In this document: one piece after another, positions 25,320 through 34,217 of the stretch
How the letters are laid out: the number at the start of each line of letters is the position of its first letter
How positions within the stretch are numbered: position 1 is the stretch's first letter
Source of the DNA: an uncultured Bacteroidales bacterium
Lineage (GTDB): Bacteria; Bacteroidota; Bacteroidia; Bacteroidales; UBA932
Direction: 5' to 3'
Length of the DNA: 42,218 nucleotides
Assembly: GCA_900320185.1 (NCBI GenBank)
Contig: ONRD01000019.1
Coordinates: 1 to 42,218 of the forward strand
The notes under the pieces: model-generated
Databases searched by the model: none
Seen by the model: only the letters and a program-made list of their open reading frames with translations
What the model was told of the DNA's origin: nothing
Made by a program: the position numbers and the translations under genes

Positions 25320-26075
25320 TTACCCGCTTATGCTGATCGAGAATCCCTCTTCGAGAAGAGGTGCCACCAGACGGGTCATCTCCTCGACGGAGAATTTCTC
25401 CAGCCCCTCTGCAGGGGCTTCCCTGTCAAGGGTATAGACCATGATCTTCCTGGGCCTTAGACGACGGACGATGTCCATCCACGGACCCAGCACCTCGGGA
25501 GAAGAAGAGTCGAAGCCTGGGCCCTTGAGGAACATTGTCTGGAGGATGAAATCCCCTTCGAAGCGTTCAAGGGAGGCAACGACTTCATCGACATGGTAAC
25601 GGCCCTGGGGCTGGTTGATCCTGGCGGCCAGTTCATCCGTGGGTGCGTCCAGTTTCATTATGGGGTTGTCCACCTTGCGGAGCGCGTCGAAGACCGGCTT
25701 TCGGCCGGCAGTCGTGGCATTGGAAAGCACGGACACCACCGCCCCGGGGCAGTATTCGTCACGGAGTTCCAGGGTGATGTCGATGATCTGTGCGAAATCC
25801 GGGTTGAGGGTGGGTTCACCATCCCCGGAGAAAGTGATCGAGTCGATCCCGATCCCTTCCGCCCTGCACCAGGCCAGCTTTGCCTGAAGGGCATCCTTCA
25901 ATTCAGCTGCAGAGGGCAGGACGGTGTCTCCCCTGCCGTCTTTGTTCCAGCCGCATTCGCAGTAGATGCAGTCGAAATTGCACAGTTTCCCCCTGGTCGG
26001 GAGCAAGTTGATCCCGAGCGACGATCCAAGCCTCCTGGAATGGATAGGGCCGAACACCGTTTCTTCCCGCATCAT
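25320..26075 (-). CDS. Radical SAM protein
   Basis: 251 residues. The [4Fe-4S] cluster motif CNFDCIYCECG (C-x3-C-x2-C) follows LGSSLGINLLPTRGKL. The SAM-binding GGE-type motif is FSGDGEPTLNPDF and a later strand is PIMKLDAPTDE. This is the compact single-domain type widespread in Bacteroidota, often annotated only as radical SAM; the substrate is unknown. It lies 3 bases after the amidohydrolase gene, so tightly co-transcribed. Confidence 0.9.
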   Translation of the reverse strand: MMREETVFGPIHSRRLGSSLGINLLPTRGKLCNFDCIYCECGWNKDGRGDTVLPSAAELKDALQAKLAWCRAEGIGIDSITFSGDGEPTLNPDFAQIIDITLELRDEYCPGAVVSVLSNATTAGRKPVFDALRKVDNPIMKLDAPTDELAARINQPQGRYHVDEVVASLERFEGDFILQTMFLKGPGFDSSSPEVLGPWMDIVRRLRPRKIMVYTLDREAPAEGLEKFSVEEMTRLVAPLLEEGFSISISG

Positions 26076-26078
26076 AGC

Positions 26079-27263
26079 TTAAACCAGTCTTAATGAAGTG
26101 CTTCCGGCCGTAAGCCTGCCAGAGGCATCCAAATTGTCAATCATCACGATCCCTGGAGCCTTGCCAGGCTCGATGGTACCGAACCGCTCTTCCTTGCCCA
26201 GGAATTCCGAACCGTTGCGGCAAGCCCAGAGGAGCAGTTCATGAAGGTCCAGCGACGGGAAATGCTGCTGCAGGCAGAACAGTTCCGCGACGATGTCAAG
26301 GTCGTCGTTGCTGGACAGGGAATCCGTCCCTACGGTAAGTTTCAGTCCGTTGGAGCGCATCAGGTCCACCGGTGGCAGCGTGCCGTGGATGAAAAGGTTC
26401 GACAGGGGGCAGAGGGCGATGAACGGATGCCTCAGCACCTTCTTGACGGCATCGATCCCTTCCTGGTCCATGCAGACTTCATGTACAAGCAATATGTGCT
26501 CGTCGAAGGGGGCCGGATGCACCTTCTGCAGGATGTCCAGGAAATAGAGGAGGGATGATTTCCCCGTGACGGGAGGCACGCTCATCCCGGCAGCCTTGCG
26601 GTTGTCCCACATCGCCCCGCGGCCATGCTTCAGCATCTCCTCTTCTTCTTCAGTTTCTTCCGAATGATAGGAGAGGAATCCGGACTTCAGGCCTTCGGCA
26701 GACGAAGCTTCCAGCAACTGCGGACTCATCGTGTAGCATGCGTGGGGAGTCGGAGCGGCATCGAGTCCCATCCGGTCGGCATGGGCCTTGAGGGCAAGGA
26801 CATCGGAAATAACTTTCGGGCAGTCCTGGGGCTCCGTTCCGAACACTTCCAGGAAGGTCCTGGTGTACATCTGGGAAGACGACTTCATCCCGAAAGTATC
26901 CGCGCAATTGCTTATGTCGGCCATCGCAGAGACTCCGCGGTCCCACATCACGTCCATCCAGTATCTTATCTTGGCGAGCTTCTCCTCCCTGGAAGTCGTG
27001 TCGCGCAGGGCGTTAATCTGGTCTATGAAGCCGGCCATGCCGGTTCCTTTCCTGAACAGCCTGTGCATGGAAGACAGTTCCAGGTGGCAGTGGGTATTCA
27101 CGAAACCGGGAACGATGGCCCCGTCAATGAATATTTCCTCCGATTCCGGATCATCGCAGGTCCCGGTCTCGACGACAGTTCCGTCATGGTCGGTGACGAC
27201 ATAGCCGTTCAGGACCGGTCCTTCCCTGTCAAGGGTGTAAAGGTATTTGGCGGCGAATCTCAT
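26079..27263 (-). CDS. Amidohydrolase family protein (possible aminofutalosine deaminase)
   Basis: 394-residue metal-dependent hydrolase with the beta-strand-1 metal motif VPGFVNTHCHLELS, HACYTMSPQ, GFLSYHSEETEEEEE (metal histidine), FDEHILLVHEVCMDQE and the late aspartate KLTVGTDSLSSN. N- and C-terminal strands (MRFAAKYLYTLD; PGIVMIDNLD) form the usual composite beta-domain. Its closest look is to chlorohydrolase/deaminase enzymes, including the aminofutalosine deaminases of menaquinone synthesis, but no other mqn gene is nearby. Overlaps the DUF4296 gene by 4 bases. Confidence 0.82.
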   Translation of the reverse strand: MRFAAKYLYTLDREGPVLNGYVVTDHDGTVVETGTCDDPESEEIFIDGAIVPGFVNTHCHLELSSMHRLFRKGTGMAGFIDQINALRDTTSREEKLAKIRYWMDVMWDRGVSAMADISNCADTFGMKSSSQMYTRTFLEVFGTEPQDCPKVISDVLALKAHADRMGLDAAPTPHACYTMSPQLLEASSAEGLKSGFLSYHSEETEEEEEMLKHGRGAMWDNRKAAGMSVPPVTGKSSLLYFLDILQKVHPAPFDEHILLVHEVCMDQEGIDAVKKVLRHPFIALCPLSNLFIHGTLPPVDLMRSNGLKLTVGTDSLSSNDDLDIVAELFCLQQHFPSLDLHELLLWACRNGSEFLGKEERFGTIEPGKAPGIVMIDNLDASGRLTAGSTSLRLV

Positions 27264-27997
27264 TCGAATATCAATTCTTCTACCCCTTTTGAGGACTCCT
27301 CCTTCAACTTTGGCTTTTCCGGCTTATGGTCAGCCTTGCGGCTTTCAACTCCGGCCGGTGTGCCATCGGAAGCCACCGGGCCGTCTGTCCCCACAGCCTC
27401 GGGCAGTGCTTCCGCTGCGGGTTCAACCACTGAACTGTCAGGAGTTTCCGCCACCCTGGAAGTATCAGGCAGCACGATTCGCGCAGGCCCGTAGAACGGA
27501 AACACTTCATCCTTCCTGACAAACTTGTAGGATCCTTCCACGGGGAAATGCTTCTCGAAGAAAAGAAGGATGCTTTCCGGATTGAATTGCTCTCCCTGGT
27601 CGAAGGATGACACCGCGGCCATGGCAGCGGCATGCTGGTCCTCCCTCTCCTTCTCAGCCTCGGCGGTCAGGCGGTTGAAATCCTTCTCCAGCCTCGTCGT
27701 CACCTCCCGGAGCATAGCAGCGTACCGTTCCGGATCGTTGAGGTAGAAATCGACACTGCGAAGATAGTCCTCCTTGGTGTAGCCGTATTTCTGGAAGACC
27801 GGTTCATAGAACCAGGAGGTGTCAGCCTTGGCCCTGGCTTCAGGGTGTACGGCAAGCCACTGGTCCGCCATGAACATGTCGTAATAGATCTTCTCCATCG
27901 TCTTCTTGGGGATGACCTTGTCGCCCCGGGCACACGAGGCCAAGGCCAAGGCCAGGGCCAGGGCTGCAAGAAGGGTACGGAGAAGTCTCTTCTTCAT
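27260..27997 (-). CDS. DUF4296 lipoprotein
   Basis: 245 residues with an SPII signal ending ALALALASCARGD. The family core follows: IPKKTMEKIYYDMFMADQWL, FQKYGYTKEDYLRSVDFYL and ERYAAMLREVTTRLEKDF. The C-terminal ~65 residues are a low-complexity Pro/Ala/Glu-rich tail (EAVGTDGPVASDGTPAG). A Bacteroidota-specific family of unknown function; it sits 5 bases after pheT and overlaps the next gene, so it is part of the operon. Confidence 0.85.
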   Translation of the reverse strand: MKKRLLRTLLAALALALALASCARGDKVIPKKTMEKIYYDMFMADQWLAVHPEARAKADTSWFYEPVFQKYGYTKEDYLRSVDFYLNDPERYAAMLREVTTRLEKDFNRLTAEAEKEREDQHAAAMAAVSSFDQGEQFNPESILLFFEKHFPVEGSYKFVRKDEVFPFYGPARIVLPDTSRVAETPDSSVVEPAAEALPEAVGTDGPVASDGTPAGVESRKADHKPEKPKLKEESSKGVEELIFE

Positions 27998-28002
27998 GGG
28001 TC

Positions 28003-30444
28003 CTACCTCAGAGTGGCTCCGAACTCGTTGCGGAAGGAGGAAAGTATCCTGTCCATTATCCTTTCTACGTCGGCGTCCGTCAAGGTCTTTTCAAGGTCCT
28101 GCAGGACAAAGCCGAGGGCATACTGCTTCTTGCCTTCGGGGATCTTCTCCCCGCGATAGACATCGAAGAGAGTCACTTGCCTGAGGAGTTTCCTGGCTGA
28201 CTTGAAAGCACTCCGGCGAAGATCGGCATAACTCACTCCCTCATCCAGGAGGAGGGCAAGGTCCCTGCGTACTTCCGGGAACCTGGGCATCTCCTTGAAG
28301 GTCACCTTGTCCCTCTTTACAAGCTGGAACAAAGTGTTCCAGTTGATCTCTGCGGCAAAGACCGGCTGCCTGACATCGAACTTGCGGGCGAGGGAAGGTA
28401 GCACGGTGCCGAGCACTGCAAGGGGAAGGTGCTGACCGGGAAGCGCATACGAGACTCCTTCACTGAATATGTCGGAAGGGGCCTCCGATGCCTCCATCTG
28501 GTAGATATCGGCCCCGAAGCGTCTCAGGAGCAGGTCGACATAGCCCTTGAGCTCGAAGAAGGAACTCTTCCCAGGCTGCTGGTTCCAGCTCTTCTCTGAA
28601 GAACCGGTTATGAAAAGCGAGAAAGCCTGATGCTCCTCGTAAGAGGCGAGGGTCTTACCGTCGGACTCGGGGTCCCTGCTGTAGACCGAGCCGTACTCGA
28701 ACAGCTTCATCGACTGGATCTGGCGGTTCTGGTTGTAGGCAACGACCTCCAGGCCGTTGAATATGAGGGTCTGCCGCATGACGTTGAGGTCGGAGCTCAG
28801 GGGATTCACCACCTGCACGCACCTTTCCTCCGGGAAAGAAGAAAGCCCCTTGTAATATGCACTCTTCGTCAGGGAATTGTTCATCGTTTCGACGAAGCCG
28901 TTGGCAGCCAGGAAATTGGATATCCCGTTACGGACTGCCTCCGGTTCGGGGGAAGGAGTGGCATTGACTGACATCTTCATGTGCGGAGGAAGGTCGATGT
29001 TGTTGTAGCCGTAGATTCTGAGGATCTCCTCGACCACGTCGCACTCCCTCGTCACGTCGATCATGTAGGTCGGAGCCGCGACCAGGGCGCCCCCCTCCCG
29101 TTTCTGGACGAAGTCATAGCTCAGGTAACCGAGTATCTTCTCTATCGTGTCGTGTCCGATCTTCTTGCCGATGAACTTCTCGATGCGGTCGTAGTCGAGG
29201 TCGATGACCTTCTTCCCGATCTTTACGGGATAGAACTCCTCCATGCCGCCGACGATCTCGCCTCCGGCAAGTTCCCTGATGAGAAGGGCGGCGCGCTTGC
29301 AGGCATATTCACAGATTGCAGGGTCGGCTCCCCTCTCGAACCTGAACGAAGCGTCTGTCTGGAGAGTGTGGCGCTTGGAGGTCTTGCGGACTGAACCGGG
29401 ATCGAAATAGGCGCTCTCGATGAAGACGTTGACCGTGGATTCAGTAACTCCGGAGCCGATGCCGCCGAAGACTCCCGCTATGCACATGGGTCCCTCCGCG
29501 TCGGCTATGACGATGTCCTCCGGCGAAAGCTTGCGCTCGACCTCGTCCAGGGTGACGATCTTCTCCCCTTCATGCGCCCTTCTTACGATCACGGTACCTC
29601 CGGAGACCTTGTCGGCATCGAAGGTATGGAGCGGCTGCCCGAGCTCCCAGAGGATGAAATTGGACACATCCACCACGTTGTCTATGGGCCTCAGGCCAAT
29701 TGACAGGAGCTTCTTCTGAAGCCACTCCGGGGATGGTCCTACCTTCACTCCCTTGACGGTGATCCCACAGTAGCGGGGAGCCGCCGAAGGGTCCTGGACA
29801 TCGATGGAAAGACCTTTGCCTTCACCGTCCTTCCAGTCTTCTATACCAGGATATGCGAACTTGCAGGGGATGCCGTTGAGCATCATCCATGCGTAGAGGT
29901 CGCGCGCAACGCCTATGTGGGACGAAGCGTCGACACGGTTCGCGGTAATCTCATATTCGATGACGGCCTCCGTCTCGAGATGGAGATACTCCTTGGCGGA
30001 CATCCCGACAGGTGCATCCTCCGGAAGGACCTTTATACCGGAATGGTCCTCACCTATGCCGAGCTCGTCGTCGGCGCAGATCATCCCGAAGGACTCTATG
30101 CCGCGGATCTTGGACTTCTTGATCTTGAAATCCCCGGGCAGGACGGTACCGATGCGCGCGAAGAGCACTTTCTGCCCTGCGGCGACATTGGGAGCCCCGC
30201 ACACTACGGTCAGGAGCTCTCCGCTCCCGTCGTCCACCTTCGTGACATGGAGATGGTCCGAATCAGGATGGGGCACGCACTCGGCCACACGGGCGACCAC
30301 CACTCCGGCCAGACCGCCTGGTATCTGTTCCTGCTCCTCCACGGCATCGACTTCGATGCCGATGTCAGTCATCGCGTCCGCAACCTGCTGCGGGGTCAGG
30401 TCGCAGCCGAGGTAATCCTTGAGCCAATTGTAAGAAAGTTTCAT
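28003..30444 (-). CDS. pheT: Phenylalanyl-tRNA synthetase beta subunit
   Basis: 813 residues, normal length. Domain order: N-terminal strand with the EMAP-type tRNA-binding domain (VVVARVAECVPHPDSDHLHVTKVD), the B3/B4 editing region (NVVDVSNFILWELGQPLHTFD), B5, the catalytic-like core, and the C-terminal ferredoxin-fold anticodon domain (EMPRFPEVRRDLALLLD). It forms the alpha2beta2 enzyme with PheS, which is not in this window; pheS and pheT being unlinked is usual in this phylum. It starts 12 bases after ftsY. Confidence 0.97.
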   Translation of the reverse strand: MKLSYNWLKDYLGCDLTPQQVADAMTDIGIEVDAVEEQEQIPGGLAGVVVARVAECVPHPDSDHLHVTKVDDGSGELLTVVCGAPNVAAGQKVLFARIGTVLPGDFKIKKSKIRGIESFGMICADDELGIGEDHSGIKVLPEDAPVGMSAKEYLHLETEAVIEYEITANRVDASSHIGVARDLYAWMMLNGIPCKFAYPGIEDWKDGEGKGLSIDVQDPSAAPRYCGITVKGVKVGPSPEWLQKKLLSIGLRPIDNVVDVSNFILWELGQPLHTFDADKVSGGTVIVRRAHEGEKIVTLDEVERKLSPEDIVIADAEGPMCIAGVFGGIGSGVTESTVNVFIESAYFDPGSVRKTSKRHTLQTDASFRFERGADPAICEYACKRAALLIRELAGGEIVGGMEEFYPVKIGKKVIDLDYDRIEKFIGKKIGHDTIEKILGYLSYDFVQKREGGALVAAPTYMIDVTRECDVVEEILRIYGYNNIDLPPHMKMSVNATPSPEPEAVRNGISNFLAANGFVETMNNSLTKSAYYKGLSSFPEERCVQVVNPLSSDLNVMRQTLIFNGLEVVAYNQNRQIQSMKLFEYGSVYSRDPESDGKTLASYEEHQAFSLFITGSSEKSWNQQPGKSSFFELKGYVDLLLRRFGADIYQMEASEAPSDIFSEGVSYALPGQHLPLAVLGTVLPSLARKFDVRQPVFAAEINWNTLFQLVKRDKVTFKEMPRFPEVRRDLALLLDEGVSYADLRRSAFKSARKLLRQVTLFDVYRGEKIPEGKKQYALGFVLQDLEKTLTDADVERIMDRILSSFRNEFGATLR

Positions 30445-30456
30445 ATTCTTTTACCG

Positions 30457-31389
30457 TTATTTATCGATATCTTCAACAGAGAAAAGGGAGTTCACGAACT
30501 CCTTGCGGTCGAAGACCTTCAGGTCGTCTATCCCTTCCCCTATCCCGATGAACTTGACCGGGACTTTCATCTGGTCCACTATCCCTATCACGACGCCTCC
30601 CTTGGCCGTACCGTCAAGCTTGGTGACGGCAAGCGAGGTGATGTCGGTGGCCCTGGCGAACTCCTGAGCCTGGCGATAAGCGTTCTGCCCCGTCGAAGCG
30701 TCAAGGACCAGCAGGACCTCATGCGGAGCGTCCGGGACGACCTTCCGCATGACATTGCGGATCTTAGTAAGCTCGTTCATCAAGTCGACCCGGTTGTGAA
30801 GCCTGCCGGCCGTGTCGATAAGGACCACGTCCATGTCCTTTGCCACCGCGGACTTGACGGTGTCGAAGGCTACGGAAGCCGGATCGGAGCCCTGTTTCTG
30901 CTTGACGATCTCAACACCGGCGCGGTCCGCCCAGATCTGGAGCTGTTCGACGGCGGCGGCCCTGAAAGTATCCGCGGCACCGATCATGACCTTCTTGCCC
31001 GCAGCCTTGTAGCGGGAAGCAAGCTTGCCGATCGTGGTGGTCTTCCCCACTCCGTTGACTCCTACGACCATCACCACAAGCGGTTTCTTCCCGAGGTCGA
31101 AAGGCTCTCCCACAGATTCCTGGGAATCCACGTCCAGCAGCTTTCCTATCTCGTCGCGAAGCATTTCGACGAGTTCGCCGAAAGACATGTACTTGTCCCT
31201 TCCGACCCTTTCCTCAAGGCTGTCGACTATCTTGAGCGTGGTATCGACTCCCATGTCGGAGGCGACAAGGGCCTCTTCGATGGCATCAAGCACATCGTCA
31301 TCAACCTTTGATTTGCCGATGATCGACCTGGAAAGCCTTTGGAAGAAACTTTCCTTAGTCTTCTTGACTCCTCTGTCAAACAGTCCCAT
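30457..31389 (-). CDS. ftsY: Signal recognition particle receptor
   Basis: 310-residue SRP GTPase that docks ribosome-nascent chains at the membrane. A short N-domain lacks the long acidic A-domain of E. coli, as usual in Bacteroidota. G-domain motifs: VVGVNGVGKTTTIGKLA, the insertion-box AADTFRAAAVEQL, LIDTAGRL and TKLDGTAKGG. The C-terminus FIGIGEGIDDLKVFD completes the family signature. It heads the transcript ftsY-pheT-DUF4296-amidohydrolase-radical SAM-deoC from the promoter at 31411-31442. Confidence 0.97.
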   Translation of the reverse strand: MGLFDRGVKKTKESFFQRLSRSIIGKSKVDDDVLDAIEEALVASDMGVDTTLKIVDSLEERVGRDKYMSFGELVEMLRDEIGKLLDVDSQESVGEPFDLGKKPLVVMVVGVNGVGKTTTIGKLASRYKAAGKKVMIGAADTFRAAAVEQLQIWADRAGVEIVKQKQGSDPASVAFDTVKSAVAKDMDVVLIDTAGRLHNRVDLMNELTKIRNVMRKVVPDAPHEVLLVLDASTGQNAYRQAQEFARATDITSLAVTKLDGTAKGGVVIGIVDQMKVPVKFIGIGEGIDDLKVFDRKEFVNSLFSVEDIDK

Positions 31390-31410
31390 AGCGATATTCC
31401 ATCAATCTTG

Positions 31411-31442
31411 CAAATATACTCAAATTCTGGTGCAGAAGCAAA
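31411..31442 (-). promoter_or_regulatory. ftsY promoter
   Basis: On the minus strand, TTTG (31442-31439), 20 bases, TATATTTG (31418-31411), a full consensus match. The TTTG is the end of the T-tract of the upstream terminator. Confidence 0.8.
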
Positions 31443-31468
31443 AAACGCAGCCCCAAAGAGACTGCGTT
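31438..31468 (-). terminator. Terminator after the DUF4295 gene
   Basis: On the minus strand, stem AACGCAG/CTGCGTT (31468-31462 with 31450-31444) is followed by a run of T. It ends the rpmB-rpmG-DUF4295 transcript and overlaps the next promoter. Confidence 0.8.
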
Positions 31469-31493
31469 CTTAAACATATTTCCAGACGGAAGA

Positions 31494-31655
31494 TTATTTC
31501 TTGCCGTTGAAGAATTCCTTGGTCTTCTCAGCTTCGACAAGCTGCTCGGTGAAGATGTAGGCTCCGGTCTTGGGAGACTTGTCCATACGGATGCACTTCA
31601 CCATGCTCTTTGCGCCGGCCTTTGCGGCGAACGTAGCGACTGCTTTCTTTGCCAT
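31494..31655 (-). CDS. DUF4295 small protein
   Basis: 53-residue basic protein: MAKKAVATFAAKAGAKSMVK, then MDKSPKTGAYIFTEQLV and a tail ending FFNGKK. This is the conserved Bacteroidota DUF4295 protein always found after rpmG. Probably ribosome-associated by context, but its function is not established. Confidence 0.9.
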   Translation of the reverse strand: MAKKAVATFAAKAGAKSMVKCIRMDKSPKTGAYIFTEQLVEAEKTKEFFNGKK

Positions 31656-31667
31656 GTGTTAATCTCC

Positions 31668-31856
31668 TTATTTGATTTCGCGATGAACGGTCACCTTGTG
31701 AAGGTAAGGGTTGTACTTCTTGCGCTCAAGACGCTCAGGTGTGTTCTTCTTGTTCTTGGTAGTGATGTACCTGGACATGCCGGGAACACCGCTTTCTTTC
31801 TGCTCAGTGCACTCAAGGATGACCTGCACCCTGTTTCCTTTTGCTTTCTTTGCCAT
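31668..31856 (-). CDS. rpmG: 50S ribosomal protein L33
   Basis: 62-residue protein with typical L33 sequence ([47 protein letters not shown]). It has no CxxC zinc pairs, i.e. the zinc-independent form. Between rpmB and the DUF4295 gene. Confidence 0.96.
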   Translation of the reverse strand: MAKKAKGNRVQVILECTEQKESGVPGMSRYITTKNKKNTPERLERKKYNPYLHKVTVHREIK

Positions 31857-31869
31857 AACTCAAATGATT

Positions 31870-32112
31870 TTAAACAAGGCCGACATATCCTTTTGCCTGG
31901 GCCTCCTTGAGAGCGGCGTCAAGGCCTTTCTTTTCAATAGTCCTCATGCCCTTGGTCGAGACCTTGAGGGTTATGAACCTCTGCTCAGACTCAGACCAGA
32001 ACTTCTTGGTCTTGAGGTTGAGGGAGAAGTCACGCTTGGTGCGAAGCTTCGAGTGAGCGACATTGCAGCCGATCATTCTCTTCCGTCCTGTGATTTGACA
32101 AACTTTTGCCAT
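31870..32112 (-). CDS. rpmB: 50S ribosomal protein L28
   Basis: 80 residues from the ATG at 32112: MAKVCQITGRKRMIGCNVAH, SKLRTKRDFSLNLKTKKFW, KVSTKGMRTIEKKG. The frame is open to 32157, but the family starts at MAKVC. First gene of the rpmB-rpmG-DUF4295 transcript. Confidence 0.96.
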   Translation of the reverse strand: MAKVCQITGRKRMIGCNVAHSKLRTKRDFSLNLKTKKFWSESEQRFITLKVSTKGMRTIEKKGLDAALKEAQAKGYVGLV

Positions 32113-32154
32113 GATATTTAACTTTTTTATTGATTCAAAACAAATTGCGGGGTG

Positions 32155-32186
32155 CAAATTTCGGTTAAAAAAATCAGAATTGCAAG
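32155..32186 (-). promoter_or_regulatory. Probable rpmB promoter
   Basis: On the minus strand, CTTG (32186-32183), 20 bases, GAAATTTG (32162-32155). Spacing is ideal, with one mismatch in each element. Confidence 0.45.
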
Positions 32187-32190
32187 AATC

Positions 32191-33537
32191 CTAGATAAAT
32201 TTGAAAAATCTGCGCCAACGGATGTTGTCAGGGAACCTGCGGGACGCATCGGTGGACAGCCAGATAAGCGACGGCCTTCCGACGATGTGGTCCTCAGGGA
32301 CGAATCCCCAGTACCTTGAGTCCAGGGAATTGTGCCTGTTGTCCCCCATCATGAAGTAATAGTCCTGTTTGAAAGTGTAGCTTGAGACTTCTTCACCATT
32401 GATGGAAATCTTCCCTTCGGGGCTTACCGCCAGGTCATTGTGCTCGTAGGAAGTGATCAGCCTCTCATACAGCGGGAGATTGTCCACCGAAAGAGGGACT
32501 GTCGCACCCTTGCTTGGGATCCACAACGGCCCGAAGTTGTCCCTCGTCCATTTGAAATTCTCCGAGAAGGGGAATATGCTCAGGTACGAGTCCGGGAAAT
32601 CCGGAGGATAGACATCCACGTTCGGTTCCACGCTCACGACGGACGAGTAGCCTTTGACCTGCTCGAGCATCGATGCCGTAAGGGGCATGGCCGGATAACC
32701 GGGAAGGTTGGGATCGAAAAAGAGCTCTTCGACATTGACATCCATCTTTTCAAGATTCTTCGGATTGATCCGCTGTCCGGTGGTCACGACCTTGTAGGAA
32801 AGCTGCACGCCCGGATAGACCTCCTGCTGGACGCCGTTGATCCAGACGAGTCCGTCCCTTACGGAGATGGAATCACCCGGACAGGCGACACATCTCTTGA
32901 CGTAGTGGTCCTCCTTGTCCATCGGCCGGACCTTAACCGGTCCGAAATTGCTGATGGCATAGTCCCTTCCGGCTGTCCTAACAAGGAAATAGTAGTCCTG
33001 TGAAGGAATCTTGGTCAGGACGGTGTCGCCGTTGGGGAAATTGAAGACCACGCAGTCTCCCCTGCGAACCTGGCGGAAACCCTTCAGCCGCCTGTAATCG
33101 TTCTTGATGAGAGTCGAATACGACTCCTTGCCGAAGATCACGTTGTGGGTGAAAGGAATCGTCAGGGGAGTTTCCGGGATACGGGGACCGTAAGCAGTCT
33201 TGCTGACGAACAGATGGTCGCCGGTGTACAGGGAACTCTCCATCGAGGAGGAAGGTATCTTGAAAGCCTGAAAGAAGAAGATATTGATGAAAGTCACGAC
33301 GATGACTGCGAATATGATGGCGTCAAGCCAGTCCAGCCATACATTGTGCTTCTCCCCGGGTTTGTAGTTCTTTTTCCAGAACGCCCACTTCACCTTCTTG
33401 GTCACGAAGATGTCGAAGATGACGATCAGCCCCAGGAGCCACCAATAGTTCCCGAGCCAGACAACCCACGCCAGGTACAGAACGGACCAGAAGCCCGTCC
33501 TCACCCATTTGTTGTGGTATATCTCGCTCAAGCTCAC
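32191..33537 (-). CDS. lepB: Signal peptidase I
   Basis: 448 residues, the long Bacteroidota form. N-terminal membrane segments (SVLYLAWVVWLGNYWWLLGLIVIF; AIIFAVIVVTFINIFFFQAF) precede the catalytic serine motif IPSSSMESSL. The general-base lysine is in DHYVKRCVACPGDSISV. The C-terminal box is YYFMMGDNRHNSLDSRYWG followed by GRPSLIWLS. An extra domain of about 150 residues sits between the lysine and C-terminal boxes. Removes signal peptides from exported proteins. It starts 10 bases after rplT. Confidence 0.95.
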   Translation of the reverse strand: MSLSEIYHNKWVRTGFWSVLYLAWVVWLGNYWWLLGLIVIFDIFVTKKVKWAFWKKNYKPGEKHNVWLDWLDAIIFAVIVVTFINIFFFQAFKIPSSSMESSLYTGDHLFVSKTAYGPRIPETPLTIPFTHNVIFGKESYSTLIKNDYRRLKGFRQVRRGDCVVFNFPNGDTVLTKIPSQDYYFLVRTAGRDYAISNFGPVKVRPMDKEDHYVKRCVACPGDSISVRDGLVWINGVQQEVYPGVQLSYKVVTTGQRINPKNLEKMDVNVEELFFDPNLPGYPAMPLTASMLEQVKGYSSVVSVEPNVDVYPPDFPDSYLSIFPFSENFKWTRDNFGPLWIPSKGATVPLSVDNLPLYERLITSYEHNDLAVSPEGKISINGEEVSSYTFKQDYYFMMGDNRHNSLDSRYWGFVPEDHIVGRPSLIWLSTDASRRFPDNIRWRRFFKFI

Positions 33538-33546
33538 TTCAAAAAA

Positions 33547-33891
33547 CTATTTTACGGAATTGACGATAGCCTCGAATGCCTGCGGATTGTTCATGGCGAG
33601 GTCGGCGAGGACCTTGCGGTTCAGGCCGATGTTCTGCTTCGCGAGCTTGCCCATGAACTGGGAGTACGAGATGCCGTACTGGCGGGCTGCCGCGTTGATC
33701 CTCTGGATCCAGAGGGCGCGGAAGGTGCGCTTCTTGGCCTTGCGGTCACGGTAAGCGTAGGTGAGACCTTTCTCGTAAGTGTTCTTCGCTACGGTCCAGA
33801 CATTCCTTCTGGAGAGGAAATTTCCGCGGGTCCTCTTGAGGATCTTCTTGCGGCGTGCCCTAGAGGCAACTGAATTTACTGATCTTGGCAT
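33547..33891 (-). CDS. rplT: 50S ribosomal protein L20
   Basis: 114 residues, typical L20: [56 protein letters not shown]. It is preceded by infC and rpmI in the conserved order; in other bacteria L20 represses this operon by binding its leader. Confidence 0.97.
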   Translation of the reverse strand: MPRSVNSVASRARRKKILKRTRGNFLSRRNVWTVAKNTYEKGLTYAYRDRKAKKRTFRALWIQRINAAARQYGISYSQFMGKLAKQNIGLNRKVLADLAMNNPQAFEAIVNSVK

Positions 33892-33972
33892 TTTTTTGAT
33901 CTTTTTTGGTAGCAGTGACCGGGAAGCGTCCCGGTTCTTGTCCTACTGCGTTCCAGTTAAACAATGAATTAC

Positions 33973-34167
33973 TTAAAGGACCAACATTTCCTTTACCCTT
34001 CTGATGTCGTCAGCCTCGACGATAGCGAAGTGGTCAAGATTTCTCTTGCGTTTCTTGGTCTTCTTCGTGAGGATGTGGCTGTGGTAAGCATGCTTCCTCT
34101 TGATTTTTCCTGTTCCGGTAAGCGTGAAACGCTTTTTGGCACCGGAGACGGTCTTGAGCTTTGCCAT
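33973..34167 (-). CDS. rpmI: 50S ribosomal protein L35
   Basis: 64-residue basic protein: [40 protein letters not shown]. Standard length and position between infC and rplT. Confidence 0.96.
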   Translation of the reverse strand: MAKLKTVSGAKKRFTLTGTGKIKRKHAYHSHILTKKTKKRKRNLDHFAIVEADDIRRVKEMLVL

Positions 34168-34196
34168 TTGTTTTAATTGTTAATGTTAATATATGC

Positions 34197-34212
34197 TCCG
34201 CAGCACTGCGGA
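34197..34212 (-). repeat. Hairpin between infC and rpmI
   Basis: TCCGCA-GCAC-TGCGGA is a perfect 6-bp stem with a 4-base loop, five bases after the infC stop. There is no T-tract, so it may mark RNA processing or partial attenuation rather than termination. Confidence 0.45.
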
Positions 34213-34217
34213 TTCTT

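Noticed and set aside
29917-31311. 464-codon plus-strand open frame opposite pheT and ftsY
   Set aside because: Spans two conserved minus-strand genes and their junction; no independent protein signature.
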